Origin: Sinorhizobium terangae
Lineage (GTDB): Bacteria; Pseudomonadota; Alphaproteobacteria; Rhizobiales; Rhizobiaceae
Length of the DNA stretch: 64,000 bases
NCBI RefSeq assembly: GCF_029714365.1
Contig: NZ_CP121661.1
Coordinates: forward strand, 62,001 to 126,000
Reading direction: 5' to 3'
Shown one piece after another: positions 45,684 to 55,632 of the stretch; positions within the stretch are counted from its first letter, which is position 1; each line of letters opens with the position of its first letter. The notes beneath the pieces are model-generated. The model did not search any database and had not been told where the DNA came from. It saw only the letters and a list, made by a program, of their open reading frames with translations. Made by a program: the position numbers and the translations under genes.

Positions 45684-46538
45684 TCAATCCCCAGCCTCTA
45701 CACCAGTTCCGACTTTACTATGCCAACGACGTCGATCGAATGGGAACATAATGTAATCGCGCACGGTAAGCGGCTCGGGCTGGTTTCGGAGGCCGACGTC
45801 CGGCCACTCATTCTTTTTTGGCCAATATGCCGTTAGAAAAACCGTGTCCCAGATGGTTGTAAAGAACCCATAGTTTCGGTGCCGGTGATGCGGTTCCATC
45901 GAGTGGTGAATGCGGTGGAACTTATTGTCGCCAATGATATATCGAAGCGGCCCAAGATTGATGCGGGTGCTAGAGTGTGAAAGATGGCCCTGAAAGGTAA
46001 TCAGTGTCATGGCAACAACGGGCACTACGCCAGATTCGAAGTGGATCAGCGCGAGTGGCAGTGCTACCAACGCTGCGTAAATGAGGGGCTCGGAAACGTG
46101 ATGATTGCAATTCCATGCCGTCAATTCGCGGATCGAGTGGTGAGTAGCGTGCAGGCGCCAGAGGAATGGAACAGCATGCTGAGCGCGGTGCATCCAGTAG
46201 TAAAAGAAGTCGCCGGCAATCGCCACTAAAACCCCTGAAAGGACGGCCAATCCATTATTAATGATTGCGTTGTCAGAGTGAAGCAACATACCGAAATTGA
46301 TCGTTACGAGCGGCTTTATCCCTAACCAGCCCAAACCCACAGCGAAGAGGTGCCAGATCAACGCACCCCATCCGAGGCGAATAATCCAATTCCGGACGCC
46401 GCGCACGTATGAGGCAAAACTGTATCGATAAGCCGGAAAGGTTAGCTCCAGCGCGGCGCAAAAGGTGGCGAAGATCACAACCAGCTCAAGCGCTTTCACG
46501 AAGGACTGGATCATCTGATTAACATCGAGAACGTGCAT
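45684..46538 (-). CDS. Fatty acid hydroxylase/sterol desaturase family membrane protein
   Basis: 284 residues with about four hydrophobic helices. The eight-histidine di-iron motifs are present: HRAQH at 117-121, HATHH at 130-134 and HRIHH at 208-212, with HLSHS near 185. This family hydroxylates or desaturates lipid chains in the membrane with O2. The N-terminus begins MHVLDVNQMIQSFVKALELV. It overlaps a doubtful upstream frame by 20 bases. Substrate cannot be predicted; hopanoid, ornithine-lipid or carotenoid modification are all possible in rhizobia. Confidence 0.85.
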   Translation of the reverse strand: MHVLDVNQMIQSFVKALELVVIFATFCAALELTFPAYRYSFASYVRGVRNWIIRLGWGALIWHLFAVGLGWLGIKPLVTINFGMLLHSDNAIINNGLAVLSGVLVAIAGDFFYYWMHRAQHAVPFLWRLHATHHSIRELTAWNCNHHVSEPLIYAALVALPLALIHFESGVVPVVAMTLITFQGHLSHSSTRINLGPLRYIIGDNKFHRIHHSMEPHHRHRNYGFFTTIWDTVFLTAYWPKKNEWPDVGLRNQPEPLTVRDYIMFPFDRRRWHSKVGTGVEAGD

Positions 46539-46745
46539 TTGGTTGCTCCGGCGAATCGTTAAAATGCGCCAACCTCAGGTCGGAGTGACTCTCATTACCG
46601 CGGTCGTCTTCGTCACGGGGGCGGGTCCAGTAGTTATGAATCTGCAGCGCGCCCGACAAATTCGGGTCGGCATCCGGATCGATATCCACGCAGAAAGCGC
46701 GAATTGCATATAGCCACGTCTTGCAAATTTCCTTTTCACTGCGCA
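46519..46745 (-). CDS. Doubtful small ORF upstream of the desaturase-like gene
   Basis: About 75 residues beginning MRSEKEICKTWLYAIRAFCV and continuing DIDPDADPNLSGALQIHNYW. Composition is protein-like, and the 20-base overlap with the next gene would allow coupling, but no ribosome site or family is evident. Confidence 0.3.
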
Positions 46746-46902
46746 TCCAAACGGTGATCCTTCCGCCAGCACCGCGTGGACGTGCTATGCGGCATTCTCG
46801 CAAATTGGTAAAATTGATTGTTTGGATAAGACCAATCCATGCCACAAATGGGTGGAGGAGTCCGGTAGACGAGGTGGCTTGCGCGAGGCGACCGACTATG
46901 CC

Positions 46903-47334
46903 TCAGTGTGTTGAGGCGGCGACCTCCAATGGCAGCAGAGCCTTGTAATAGCCACCAGTGTAGCGAACGGGCGTGCCCTGAGCTGATCGCGCCTTCGACG
47001 AGCGTTCGGACCTCCTGGCCAGACGCGCTGGTTAGTTGCTTGATCGTCTCGCCAAACTTGAGGGTGAACGGCTCGCCATGACGGGCGCTGCGTGCTCCAG
47101 GCCGACCGCCGCAACTTCTACGACCGCATCGAACTTCTCATTTCCCTCGCGAATCCTCAAAGCCGTCCACGTGATCGCCACCTGCTGCGTCTTGTGATCG
47201 CGGTGGAGCGCGATCCGCTCCGCGAGCATGTCTTCGCCGGCAATCACCGAAATTCGATAATCGATGCCGGCGGTGGCGAGATCTTCGGGGTCGCTGGACC
47301 AGGGCATGGTCAGTTGCGCGCGATCCTGACTCAC
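46903..47334 (-). pseudogene. Frameshifted hypothetical gene
   Basis: It begins MSQDRAQLTMPWSSDPEDL and reads to LEHAAP. The text then continues in another frame as RHGEPFTLKFGETIKQLTSA and VRTLVEGAISSG, and in a third as TPVRYTGGYYKALLPLEVAA to a stop at 46903. Two indels of opposite sense are implied. The joined protein would be ~140 residues. Family unknown. Confidence 0.45.
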
Positions 47335-47829
47335 GACCCTGTAGTTTGGCGCGGATGCCGTCTGTCTCCTTTCAAGGCCAGAGATAAACAGTCGACTTCC
47401 CGAAAAGCGGCAATCATCGGCCGGTCTACCGATCGCCTAAAATAGGGTCGAATTTACCCGTTGCCGCAGGTCTCAGCCCAGCGCTCGGACCTGTTTGACT
47501 TGCCTACCAAAGAAGCATCGCTCCTCAGGCACTTTACCCCCGGGCGGCGGCGATCTGAGCTAGTCCATTTTGAGTAGAAATGAACGGCGAGATAACTATC
47601 GGGACTAAGCGATAATGACATTGGCGCTTGATGGTTGTATCGGTAAACATAATTAGAGCCAAGTATTTAGCGACGGCGTTATCTGAATGTACTTAATTTA
47701 ATATCCATCAATTTTTGAACGCTTACTAGAATACTATCGCAATATTTTGCAATGGTCTCAGGCGAAGTTTAACGCACTCAGGTAGAAACTCAGAATCCGA
47801 AAGATATAGCGAATACGAAGGAGGCATAA
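47335..47829. other. Intergenic, AT-rich before the LuxR-type gene
   Basis: About 500 bases without a convincing gene. The last ~250 bases are strongly AT-rich compared with the surroundings and probably contain the promoter of the LuxR-type gene. Confidence 0.4.
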
Positions 47830-48603
47830 ATGTATCGCACGAGTGCGCCCCTGAGCAATTTTGCAGATAACGACAAGGTATTGCCGAAGAAAAGCAAGAT
47901 TGTAGTGCTCGCTAAGACCGACCTGTTCGCCGAATGTCTGACGCAGGCGATCAGCGCGCGTTTTCAAGATCGGGACGTCGTAAGCCTTTCCAGCGCCGAG
48001 CGTCTCCTGGATGGCAAACTTATCAACGTAAGCCTGATCATGCTCTACGGTCTGCCGGTGGCAGCATTTCCATCGATCATGAGGATGGTCCACGAGTTCC
48101 ATCCAAAGGCCGGTGTCGCCCTGATGGTGCAGGATGCGGACGAGCTCGACTCGTCGATCGCGGGATTTGTCGACGAAGGGTTGGTTCACGGCGTACTGCC
48201 CCTGAATCTCAATCTCGACGTATGCCTTACCGCCATCGATCTCTTGATGAAGGGCGGCGAGCATTTTCCCGCCGCGTTGCTTCGCCGCCTGGCGCCGAGA
48301 GCGCTCTCAGGCGGTGGCCTTGTCGAGCAAAAACAGGCGTCTTCGGAAGCCGTCGATCTGGAACGCAGGACCGACTTTGGCCAAGGCCTCCTGACGACGC
48401 GCGAGATCCAGGTTCTCGAGCTCATCTGCATGGGCACGCAGAACAAGATCATCGCCGATCGTCTCGGGCTTTCCGAAAACACCGTCAAAGTCCATGTCCG
48501 CAACATCTGCAAGAAGATGGACGTGCGCAACCGGACGGAGGCGGCGTCGCGCTACTTCCGGAGCGACGCTGATCTGGCCTCACTCCGCGCACCATCACGC
48601 TGA
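47830..48603 (+). CDS. LuxR-type regulator with receiver-like domain lacking the phosphorylated Asp
   Basis: 257 residues. Residues ~20-145 are arranged like a response-regulator receiver (KIVVLAKTDLFAECLTQAI at strand 1), but the strand that should end in the phosphoacceptor Asp reads VSLIMLYGL, so normal phosphorylation is unlikely. The C-terminus is a LuxR/GerE HTH: LLTTREIQVLELICMG, then ADRLGLSENTVKVHVRNICK. ATG 47830 follows GAAGGAGG closely. It may respond to a ligand or partner instead of a kinase. No cognate partner is adjacent. Confidence 0.8.
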   Translation: MYRTSAPLSNFADNDKVLPKKSKIVVLAKTDLFAECLTQAISARFQDRDVVSLSSAERLLDGKLINVSLIMLYGLPVAAFPSIMRMVHEFHPKAGVALMVQDADELDSSIAGFVDEGLVHGVLPLNLNLDVCLTAIDLLMKGGEHFPAALLRRLAPRALSGGGLVEQKQASSEAVDLERRTDFGQGLLTTREIQVLELICMGTQNKIIADRLGLSENTVKVHVRNICKKMDVRNRTEAASRYFRSDADLASLRAPSR

Positions 48604-48834
48604 CGGAACTGACCGAAGTCGGCTTGATTGTCGTGGCGCCGCGCGCCTTATCAGTCGGCCGTGAACAACGGAGGAATTTTCTTGTGGTAGGCGACGCCTT
48701 GGCTGGGCTTGCAGCAACAGCCTCGGGATCAGTCTTCATCCTCGGCCGCTTTTCCATGCTTCTCCGCTTTCAATTGGGATGATCCGCCTACCCAATAAAC
48801 TAAATAGTTGCCGCAGATAGCGGCTGATGTGGTT

Positions 48835-49071
48835 TTACTTACCAATCGTATCCGCGAGACCTTCCACAATCTGCACCGCGCCTGTGGCGATGATCAGTGC
48901 GAGCACCGTCATAATCGTCTTCGCGAAAGTCCAAACTCCACTGAAGCTGATCTTAGAACAGTCGGTGGCGTACAGGACTACTGATGCCAGGAAATACGAC
49001 GTGCAGAGCGCCAACGAGAATATTGTAGATGCGCTTAATCGCTTCGGCGACGATGGGTCCGCGTGGACCAA
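48835..49071 (-). CDS. Doubtful small membrane ORF (78 aa)
   Basis: Two hydrophobic helices are visible (FSLALCTSYFLASVVLY and TIMTVLALIIATGAVQIV), so it may be real, but there is no good ribosome site or family. It could be the end of a decayed gene. Confidence 0.25.
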   Translation of the reverse strand: MVHADPSSPKRLSASTIFSLALCTSYFLASVVLYATDCSKISFSGVWTFAKTIMTVLALIIATGAVQIVEGLADTIGK

Positions 49072-49104
49072 CCTTGCAACCCTGCTTACGGGGCTGAAGC
49101 GCCC

Positions 49105-50181
49105 TCAGAACGGCAAGGCTGCTTTCTCCCCTATTTCCTTGCTTCCGGCCTCGAGACATTCCCTGAGAAGGTCTTTGCGCTCATTGGATAACATCGCCGC
49201 TCCGGTCTTGATGCCTTCCTGCCATTGGGGCCTACGTTCCCATGCTTCTATATAGACCATTGCGAGGTCGGGAGATCGTCTGGTCTGCAGCAGGGACAAG
49301 GATCCCGGCCTGCATCACGTCCTTGTCGCGCTTGAGTGCACTGTCGGCATGACGCCGGGACGCGACGATGAGCTTGTGAACGGCATAACGCGCCGGGTCG
49401 GGCACCAATACCGAGACACCGGCTCCGTACAGGAGCACCGTTCTGACGGGTTCGCGGATCAGGAAATCCATAAACCTAAGCGGCTGTGCACCCGCTCCAC
49501 CAAGGGCAGGCATTTCGGCAGGCTTGTCCAGGTACTCGCGCTTGCCTCGATTCGTAGTCAAAAACTCGACGCGATAGCCTTCGCCGTTGGTGAACGCGGT
49601 TGTCTCCGCCCCGGTCAGGGTCGGCACGGCACGGAAAGTCGGGTCAATGGATTGCAGCAGATTGAGGATCGGTGGCAGGCTATCCATGACGCTGGCCGAA
49701 AACGCATAGCCCTTTGCGAAATCGGCATCTGCGGTCACGATGGCAGTGGAGGGAAGGCGGACACCCAGAAGGCCGGAATAGGCTCCGAAGGCGAGCGTGC
49801 CTACAAGCACAGCGCGAAGCCGGAAGAGGCCTGCAGCCGCCAGAGCTTCGACGATCACGCCTGAGCTTCGGTCGGCCGCCAGCAGGCCGCCGTCCGTCGT
49901 GAGGCTGGAGACCAGACGTCGGCGTGTCCTGTAGTCGGTTTTGATGGTGGAGAAGTCCTCGACGCGTTTCGTGATCTCAGGATCTTCGACGGGGCCGACA
50001 TATTTCCGCTTTTGACCGCCTTCGCGTCTGGCTGATCGAAATACCAGTAATCGCGATCCTTGACCCTGACCTTCACAAAGCGACCAGTCGGCAGGAAGCC
50101 CAGCGTCCAGGCGTCATCCATCGCACGCTGACCGACCTCGGCGAGCATCGTCTGGTACATCATGTCGACGGTTTTCAGCAT
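49105..50181 (-). pseudogene. Nucleotidyltransferase-fold protein (GSU2403-like), two frameshifts
   Basis: It starts MLKTVDMMYQTMLAEVGQRA at 50181. At about 50,020 the frame is lost; the next frame gives KYVGPVEDPEITKRVEDFST, then RLRAVLVGTLAFGAYSGLLG and TADADFAKGYAFS, which carries the acidic pair of this nucleotidyltransferase-like family. A second shift near 49,300 leads to DLAMVYIEAWERRPQWQEGI and a stop at 49105. Repaired, it would be ~355 residues. Some relatives are toxin components, but this copy is broken as read. Confidence 0.6.
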
Positions 50182-50878
50182 GGATCTCGGCGTTATACTG
50201 GATTTCCAGATTTAGTATAGTAAAGTGGGGGTCCGTATCAACGCTATTATATCATAATCAAAAATCTAGTATAACTGTCGTGCTCAGACGCGACCGCTTG
50301 GTAAGTGCATCAACCAACTCTGTTGTTGCGAGTTGAATTCTGTGTTTCCATCCTGGTTCTGCAGGGCTAGCGGCAGCGCGACGCGCTGAAGACAGTCTGG
50401 CTGTGGTATATCGGCCCCCTCATTTCCGGCTTTGCCGTGCTGTTAGGGGGAGGCCGTGTGGGGGCACCGTGGGAATTTCCGTCATCGATGAGAGGAGACA
50501 CAGGCAAGCTTGAGGTCGAATGGGACACGGTCTTGTTTACCGGATAGGCAATTAGATCATCGAAGCGGGTGGCTGAAATCGCCGGCGGAAGGGGCGTCCG
50601 TGTGGTGTACGACTCCTGATGGAGTTTCGATCGGTTCTTGGTCCCGCTCTACGTTGCGAAATTTCGTAGCAACCCGGCTAGCTCGGCATGGCACCTTCTT
50701 CTTTTCTATATTAGCGCTGTCGTATAAATTTACCTGCTCAGCTTGCTATTGGGAACAGAACGGGCGAGATGCAGACAGCGCGCCGCAATCGGACTGCACG
50801 CGCACATCTCTCGGTCAGGTCCTCGGCCATTGAACCAGCAGGAACGATAAAAGCAGCAATACTGAACCTGGAGAATAC
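50182..50878. other. Intergenic, AT-rich patch, no gene seen
   Basis: About 700 bases. 50,205-50,275 is strongly AT-rich. The remainder holds only short frames of unlikely composition. It includes the promoter region of the AraC-type gene. Confidence 0.4.
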
Positions 50879-51895
50879 ATGATGGAAAATAGCGCCGGTG
50901 ACGCCGTTTTTCGATATCGCGGCTCAACGTTCGATAGCATGATCGAAACCCTCGGAGGGGTTTTCGGCACATTCGACGCCGAGCTCGTCGGCCGTGCTCA
51001 AGACTTCCATTGGGCGATCGATCTTTCGGCCTGTGAAAGCGCAGTATTGATTACTGGGTATCATCAGACAGGGTTTCAGTTCCGCGCTCAGGGGGCTTCC
51101 GATGCAACAGAGCACCTATCGATCGTAGTGCCGCGCAGAGGTGGCATGGGGGTCACGTACGGTTCGCGCATCGCCGAGGCCGGACAAGGGAAATTGCTTC
51201 TTTACAGGAATTTCGAGCCTGGCGGCATCTCAATGCACGGGCAATCCAATCTCATAGACGAGTTGGTGCTTGATTGGTCCTTGATCCAACGGACAATTGG
51301 CGAAACTTTCGATGTGCCGTTTAATGGCTCGCTCGACCTGTTGCCCGAATTGGATCTGTCAACGCCAGTTGGTAGGACAATCGGCAATATTACGGAAGCG
51401 GTCATCGACGGAATACGCGATAATGGCCCCCTCACTCAGTCTCCCGTAGCGATGGCACATATTACGCAGGCACTAGCCGACGTGGTAATAAGGATGGTGC
51501 CTCATCGGTTGTCGCATCTAATGAATAAGAAGCCTTGCATGATTGCTCCCGGACATGTCCGCCGCGGGATCGAGTTCATGTGTGCCAATATCAACCGTCC
51601 GATTACAATGCCAATGGTGGCAGATGCAGTGGGTGTTTCCACCAGAGCACTCGAAGCGGGTTTTCGTGCTTTCAAGGATACTACGCCTGCTGCCTATCTA
51701 CAGATGCTTCGGTTACGCGCTGCACGGGAGGACCTGCTCGATCCAGAGAACCGTATGCTTTTGAAAGAAATCTGCCTGAAATGGGGATTCTTTCAGTTCG
51801 GGAGGTTCTCCGCAGTTTATAGGGCGCACTATGGAGAAAATCCGTCCGAAACAAGGAGACGCGTCTGTGGATCACATTCTCGCAGGTCCTCCTGA
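50879..51895 (+). CDS. AraC-family transcriptional regulator
   Basis: Up to 338 residues; two adjacent ATGs at 50879 and 50882 follow GGAGAATAC. The N-terminal ~210 residues form the sensory part found in AraC-binding-like (PF14525-type) regulators. The C-terminal ~100 residues are two HTHs: FMCANINRPITMPMVADAVG and VSTRALEAGFRAFKDTTP, then LLKEICLKWGFFQFGRFSAV. Regulators of this kind often sit by catabolic genes, but here the neighbours are pseudogenes and nodD. Target unknown. Confidence 0.85.
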   Translation: MMENSAGDAVFRYRGSTFDSMIETLGGVFGTFDAELVGRAQDFHWAIDLSACESAVLITGYHQTGFQFRAQGASDATEHLSIVVPRRGGMGVTYGSRIAEAGQGKLLLYRNFEPGGISMHGQSNLIDELVLDWSLIQRTIGETFDVPFNGSLDLLPELDLSTPVGRTIGNITEAVIDGIRDNGPLTQSPVAMAHITQALADVVIRMVPHRLSHLMNKKPCMIAPGHVRRGIEFMCANINRPITMPMVADAVGVSTRALEAGFRAFKDTTPAAYLQMLRLRAAREDLLDPENRMLLKEICLKWGFFQFGRFSAVYRAHYGENPSETRRRVCGSHSRRSS

Positions 51896-52416
51896 CAAAG
51901 CGGATGACGAACGCCCTCACGCGGCAAATAGGATGACCGGTTTGCGTAAATCGGAAGACAGCCATGCCGTAGATATGCCTCTGCGTCGGCGGATGATCGC
52001 CGTTGGCGCCGCTGACTTCTCCTCGTCAGCATCCGTCGCGCTCAGCCGCTTCCTGAGCGGCCAATTTGTCGTCCGCTTCACGGATGAACTTCGCAAGCGA
52101 GCCAAGAGGAAGTCGCTCCTCGTTGTTTGACCGCCCTTAATCAGTGTCGTCGACCGCCAGAAGCTCTTGACCGAACAGGTCAAGCTATCGGCACGCGATG
52201 ACGAAAGTCCGACCGTTCACTCGCTGAAAGCCGGCGCGACGCGAGGCTAGATCGCTAGCATTGCCCGAGCACGGCGCGTCCGCAATCCGACACGCCGTAT
52301 TCAAATTCGCGTTCAATATGCAATTCGCGAATGAAAGTTTCCATACCCCGTCTCTGCACTGTGAAAATGTCAATTTGTATTACTAATAAACGGTGCTGAT
52401 AGGTCGGATGGCATAC
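51896..52416. other. Region between the AraC-type gene and nodD
   Basis: Short frames on both strands, none convincing. It contains an inverted repeat at 52,166-52,184 and the nodD promoter region. Confidence 0.4.
52166..52184. repeat. Inverted repeat upstream of nodD
   Basis: CTTGACC and GGTCAAG are perfect 7-base arms around GAACA. It could be an operator or a stem-loop; no T-run follows. It lies ~255 bases before the nodD start. Confidence 0.4.
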
Positions 52417-52431
52417 ATCCACGGTATGGAT
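52417..52431 (+). promoter_or_regulatory. Candidate NodD-binding half-site (ATC-N9-GAT)
   Basis: ATC-CACGGTATG-GAT matches the ATC-N9-GAT unit that NodD and related LysR proteins bind in nod boxes, and it contains the palindrome ATCCA-N5-TGGAT. It ends nine bases before the nodD ATG, overlapping the expected ribosome site, which would suit autorepression. A full 47-base nod box is not evident. Confidence 0.5.
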
Positions 52432-52439
52432 AAAGAAAC

Positions 52440-53414
52440 ATGCGGTTCAAGGGTCTTGATCTAAATCTCCTGGTTGCGCTCGACGCTCTGATGGCCGAGC
52501 GGAACCTCACGGCGGCGGCACGCAGCATCAACCTGAGCCAGCCGGCGATGAGCGCCGCCGTCGCCCGGTTACGCACCTATTTCCGTGATGAGCTATTTAC
52601 GATGGCTGGTCGCGAATTTATCCCCACACCGCGTGCGGAAGGGCTCGCCTCCGCGGTGCGCGAGGCTCTGCTGCACGTTCAGCTCTCGATTATTTCCTGG
52701 GAGCCGTTTAACCCGGCCCAGTCGGATCGTCGTTTCAAGATCGTGCTTTCCGATTACGTCACACTCGTGTTTTTTGAAAAGATCGTGGAGCGTGCGGCGC
52801 GGGAAGCTCCCGGAGTCAGCTTCGAATTTCGGCCTCCCACCGACGATAATGAGGACCTTCTTCGGCGCGGCGATGTCGATCTGGTAATTCTCCCGGAAAT
52901 CTTGATGTCGAACGCTCATCCTCGCGCGAAATTGTTCGAAGATGTACACGTGTGTGTAGGTTGTCGCACGAACGAGCAACTGTCAGAGCCACTTACATTC
53001 AACAGATACATGTCGATGGGGCACGTTGTGGTCAAGTTCGGGAATAGCCGGAGGCCAGGCATCGAGGAATGGTATTTGCTCGAGCATGGTCTCAAGAGAC
53101 GTACCGACGTCGTCCTACAGGGCTTCAGCATGATTCCGCCCATGCTGGTGGGGACCGAGCGTATAGGAACCATGCCCTTACGGCTGGCGCAGCATTTCGC
53201 AAAGACAATTCCCGTGCAGATCGTTGAACTTCCGCTGCCACTTCCCCCATTCACCGAGGCTGTCCAATGGCCTGCCCTTCACGATAGTGATCCGGCAAGC
53301 CTGTGGATGCGCGAGATGTTGGTGCAGGAGGCGTCCCGTATGGGTTCGCCGCTTGCCACGGCCGAGCCCCTCATCAACCCGGACAAACACGAGTATTGTC
53401 CGGCTCACCTCTGA
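52440..53414 (+). CDS. nodD: NodD-type LysR regulator of nodulation genes
   Basis: 324 residues. The N-terminus, [20 protein letters not shown] then [20 protein letters not shown], is the NodD HTH signature, almost unchanged among rhizobia. Other hallmarks are [38 protein letters not shown] and [14 protein letters not shown]. NodD binds nod boxes and, with plant flavonoids, activates nod gene transcription at the inner membrane. The effector domain differs in places from common NodD1 forms, so its flavonoid range may differ. No nod box-controlled nodABC genes are in the window. Confidence 0.93.
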   Translation: MRFKGLDLNLLVALDALMAERNLTAAARSINLSQPAMSAAVARLRTYFRDELFTMAGREFIPTPRAEGLASAVREALLHVQLSIISWEPFNPAQSDRRFKIVLSDYVTLVFFEKIVERAAREAPGVSFEFRPPTDDNEDLLRRGDVDLVILPEILMSNAHPRAKLFEDVHVCVGCRTNEQLSEPLTFNRYMSMGHVVVKFGNSRRPGIEEWYLLEHGLKRRTDVVLQGFSMIPPMLVGTERIGTMPLRLAQHFAKTIPVQIVELPLPLPPFTEAVQWPALHDSDPASLWMREMLVQEASRMGSPLATAEPLINPDKHEYCPAHL

Positions 53415-53750
53415 TCCACAAACTTCATCGGGGCCAGGACTGTAAAATGGGTCGCACGGCACCCCTTGCTGGCGAAGCGCGTCAATACCGCCGGTACGCT
53501 TGTCCGTTCCCCTCGCAGCCTGCTTGCGATTGGCACATGCGCCGGAGGATCAGGCGCTCGCTACATTGCGCAGTTGGTCGATCGGAAAAACCTGTCCTCA
53601 AAGATAACGAATTCAATGATCTCTCGAGATTCAGCGGCTAGAAGAGGCGCTACTCTCTACTGCATCAGGACGAGATCAAGATCGCTTTACATACGCATCG
53701 TCGGTCTCGAGATTTAGCTGCGAGGACCGGTGACTCTATGAGGTAGCCGA
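53415..53750. other. Intergenic downstream of nodD, nothing convincing
   Basis: Open frames here have no family-like sequence; no clear terminator was seen. Confidence 0.35.
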
Positions 53751-53954
53751 TCAGACGGATCTGACGTTTTCCGCTTTCGACTTCCCCGTCTTGCGGTCCT
53801 GCCCAAGGTCATAGCTGACCTTCTGACCGTCGCGAAGCGGATCCCCACCCTGCACAGCCGAAACATGGACGAACACGTCCGCTCCGCCATTGTCGGGTGT
53901 AATGAAGCCAAAGCCCTTGTCCTGGTTGAAAAATTTTACGGTACCGGTCGCCAT
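53751..53954 (-). CDS. Cold-shock protein (CspA family)
   Basis: 67 residues from ATG 53954, preceded by ACGAGGATG. The RNP motifs are intact: [16 protein letters not shown] and [10 protein letters not shown]. These are small OB-fold RNA chaperones that bind single-stranded nucleic acid in the cytoplasm. A long GC-rich leader lies upstream, typical of csp genes. Two codons further upstream a second ATG is possible. Confidence 0.9.
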   Translation of the reverse strand: MATGTVKFFNQDKGFGFITPDNGGADVFVHVSAVQGGDPLRDGQKVSYDLGQDRKTGKSKAENVRSV

Positions 53955-54218
53955 GAACATCCTCGTGAGCTGAGCGGCGTCGGCGCCGCCGGCGAACCTT
54001 ATTCGCTGCTGCCCGCGCCTGCAACCGCGTTTCTTGAATGAACAACCTTAAGGGAGTCCTGTCTTGAAGCGTCGCGGGGCCCATATGGGAGAGCCTGGAG
54101 CACATTGCGAATGGGAGAAACATCACGACATCCAGCGTCAACTGATCCGTGCGTTGGGGTCGCAAGTGTGAGGGAGGAGCCTTGCACGAGGACGCCAGAG
54201 GCAGCCGATGGGGCGAGA

Positions 54219-54515
54219 TTAGGTGAATACCGAGACGAGAACGGACAGCCAGATCAAGATGACTCCCAACGCCAACGCTCGCCTGGCGGCTAGGACCTTC
54301 TCCTCGCCGTCATTTGCAACGGGGGTAGTCACAATCCAGGGCACCGAGCCAAGCGCTGCAAATCCGACGAGCGCCAAAATCACAATGACAAGATCGGCGC
54401 TGCGCCAGTCGTCGGGCTCATACAATCCCCAATAGCCAAGGAACGCCATTCCCACTGCGAACATGGTCGCGGAGGCAGAGCAAAGTCCCGCAACAGCACC
54501 TGATGGCGCACGCAT
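54219..54515 (-). CDS. Small inner-membrane protein (98 aa)
   Basis: ATG 54515 follows a perfect AAAGGAGG. Three hydrophobic helices are visible: GLCSASATMFAVGMAFLGYW, DLVIVILALVGFAALGSVPW and LALGVILIWLSVLVSVF. It begins MRAPSGAVAG. No family recognised. Confidence 0.6.
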   Translation of the reverse strand: MRAPSGAVAGLCSASATMFAVGMAFLGYWGLYEPDDWRSADLVIVILALVGFAALGSVPWIVTTPVANDGEEKVLAARRALALGVILIWLSVLVSVFT

Positions 54516-54798
54516 GTAGCCTCCTTTCCGTGCCGTCAATTCAATGGCGACATCCATGATGGTGCAAACCGCCTTTGTACATGTGGCAGTGCGCCGTCTC
54601 ATTCTGATCAGGTTTTCCGCGCACTTGGTGCACGAGGATTCACGTACCTCGCGGATAAGTTCATTGATTCGGAATCAAAGTTCAACATTCGGGACAATCT
54701 TCCCGGTTGACGACAAGGATAGCAGCGTTCAACAAAGCCGCGGCGGCATCAACTCAGGAGATTTTGGGGGCTCCGCAAACAGCGCGACGCCCGTTCCG

Positions 54799-55041
54799 CT
54801 AGTTCAGTAGGAACGTGGAGGTTGGCACTCGAAGTGCAGCAGCGATGCGCCGGAGTCTGCCCGGGTCGGCATCAGCACCTATTTCAATCCTTGTGATTTC
54901 GGCGCCAGTCAGGCCACAGGTTATTGCAAGCTCCTCAACGCTATATCCCACCGCTTCGCGAGATCGCCGAACCGCGGCTCCTGTATCGCCGTAGCCTCGG
55001 TCTGCGACGGGCGCCCTTATATCTCTCATTGAAGTTGTCAT
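54799..55041 (-). CDS. XRE-type HTH regulator (80 aa)
   Basis: ATG 55041 follows GAGGGAT. An HTH of the XRE/Cro type covers residues ~20-75: AAVRRSREAVGYSVEELAIT, then GLTGAEITRIEIGADADPGR and LRRIAAALRVPTSTFLL. It has no extra domain. It is next to a small membrane protein and an ISL3-like remnant. Target unknown. Confidence 0.75.
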   Translation of the reverse strand: MTTSMRDIRAPVADRGYGDTGAAVRRSREAVGYSVEELAITCGLTGAEITRIEIGADADPGRLRRIAAALRVPTSTFLLN

Positions 55042-55139
55042 GGGTTGATCCCTCGATGGTGCGCCCTAAGCGAGCCGGCCGTCACAGAAGTTCGGACAGA
55101 CAGGCTGATTTTGTTGCAGTGCAATATAAGAACAATAAG

Positions 55140-55330
55140 TATGATGAATATAAGGCAGGCGCTGGTGTCCGGAGAGCGGTGGGTGGGGCAATGGCTGGAG
55201 AGGCATCCTTCTGTCGAGATCGTAAGCCGAAGCCGTAGCGGATTTACACGTACTCGCGAGGGTGCGCCGCAAGCACGTCAGATGGCAGATCGGTTCCATC
55301 TAAGAATAGATGAGCCTTCCGGCCGCGCCA
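55140..55330 (+). pseudogene. Fragment of an ISL3-type transposase
   Basis: WVGQWLERHPSVEIVSRSRS followed by REGAPQARQMADRFHL matches the core of ISL3 transposases, which read LxxHPxIExVxRDRSxxYAxGAxxGAPxAxQVADRFHL. Only ~60 residues remain, flanked by unrelated sequence. Confidence 0.6.
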
Positions 55331-55632
55331 CAGGTGCCCCGTGGCGGCCCTACCGAGGGCGTAGTGCCAACCCGGAGGGCACGTGGCCGGTTGCCGTGTA
55401 TTGAGCACCTGCAAACTGGTAGATAATCAATATAGATTGGCAAACGTTGCGGTACAGCCAGTTAGAGATGCGCTAAGGTACCTCGGCCCTGGCGCAGGGC
55501 TGCACTGTGCAACTGACGACCGTGCAGGTGGAGCGTTTCGACGACAACCTGCCGGAGATCGGGGCCTTCGACCCGCCGGCATGATGGCTGTTCGAGGCCC
55601 AACGTGCCCGGCCCCGACGGGGGATCCATCGT
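55331..55632. other. Intergenic, possible further IS debris
   Basis: A short rightward frame near 55,510-55,585 (VQLTTVQVERFDDNLPEIGA) looks like the end of a protein-coding gene, perhaps from a transposable element, but I cannot assign it. Confidence 0.3.

Noticed and set aside
48485..48757. Leftward frame of 90 codons after the LuxR-type gene
   Set aside because: Half of it is antisense to the LuxR HTH and the rest has no protein-like pattern.
50680..50720. Sigma54-like promoter starting TGGCAC
   Set aside because: The -12 element (TTGC at the correct distance) is absent.
53466..53717. Rightward frame after nodD
   Set aside because: No ribosome site, no family-like sequence; composition looks non-coding.
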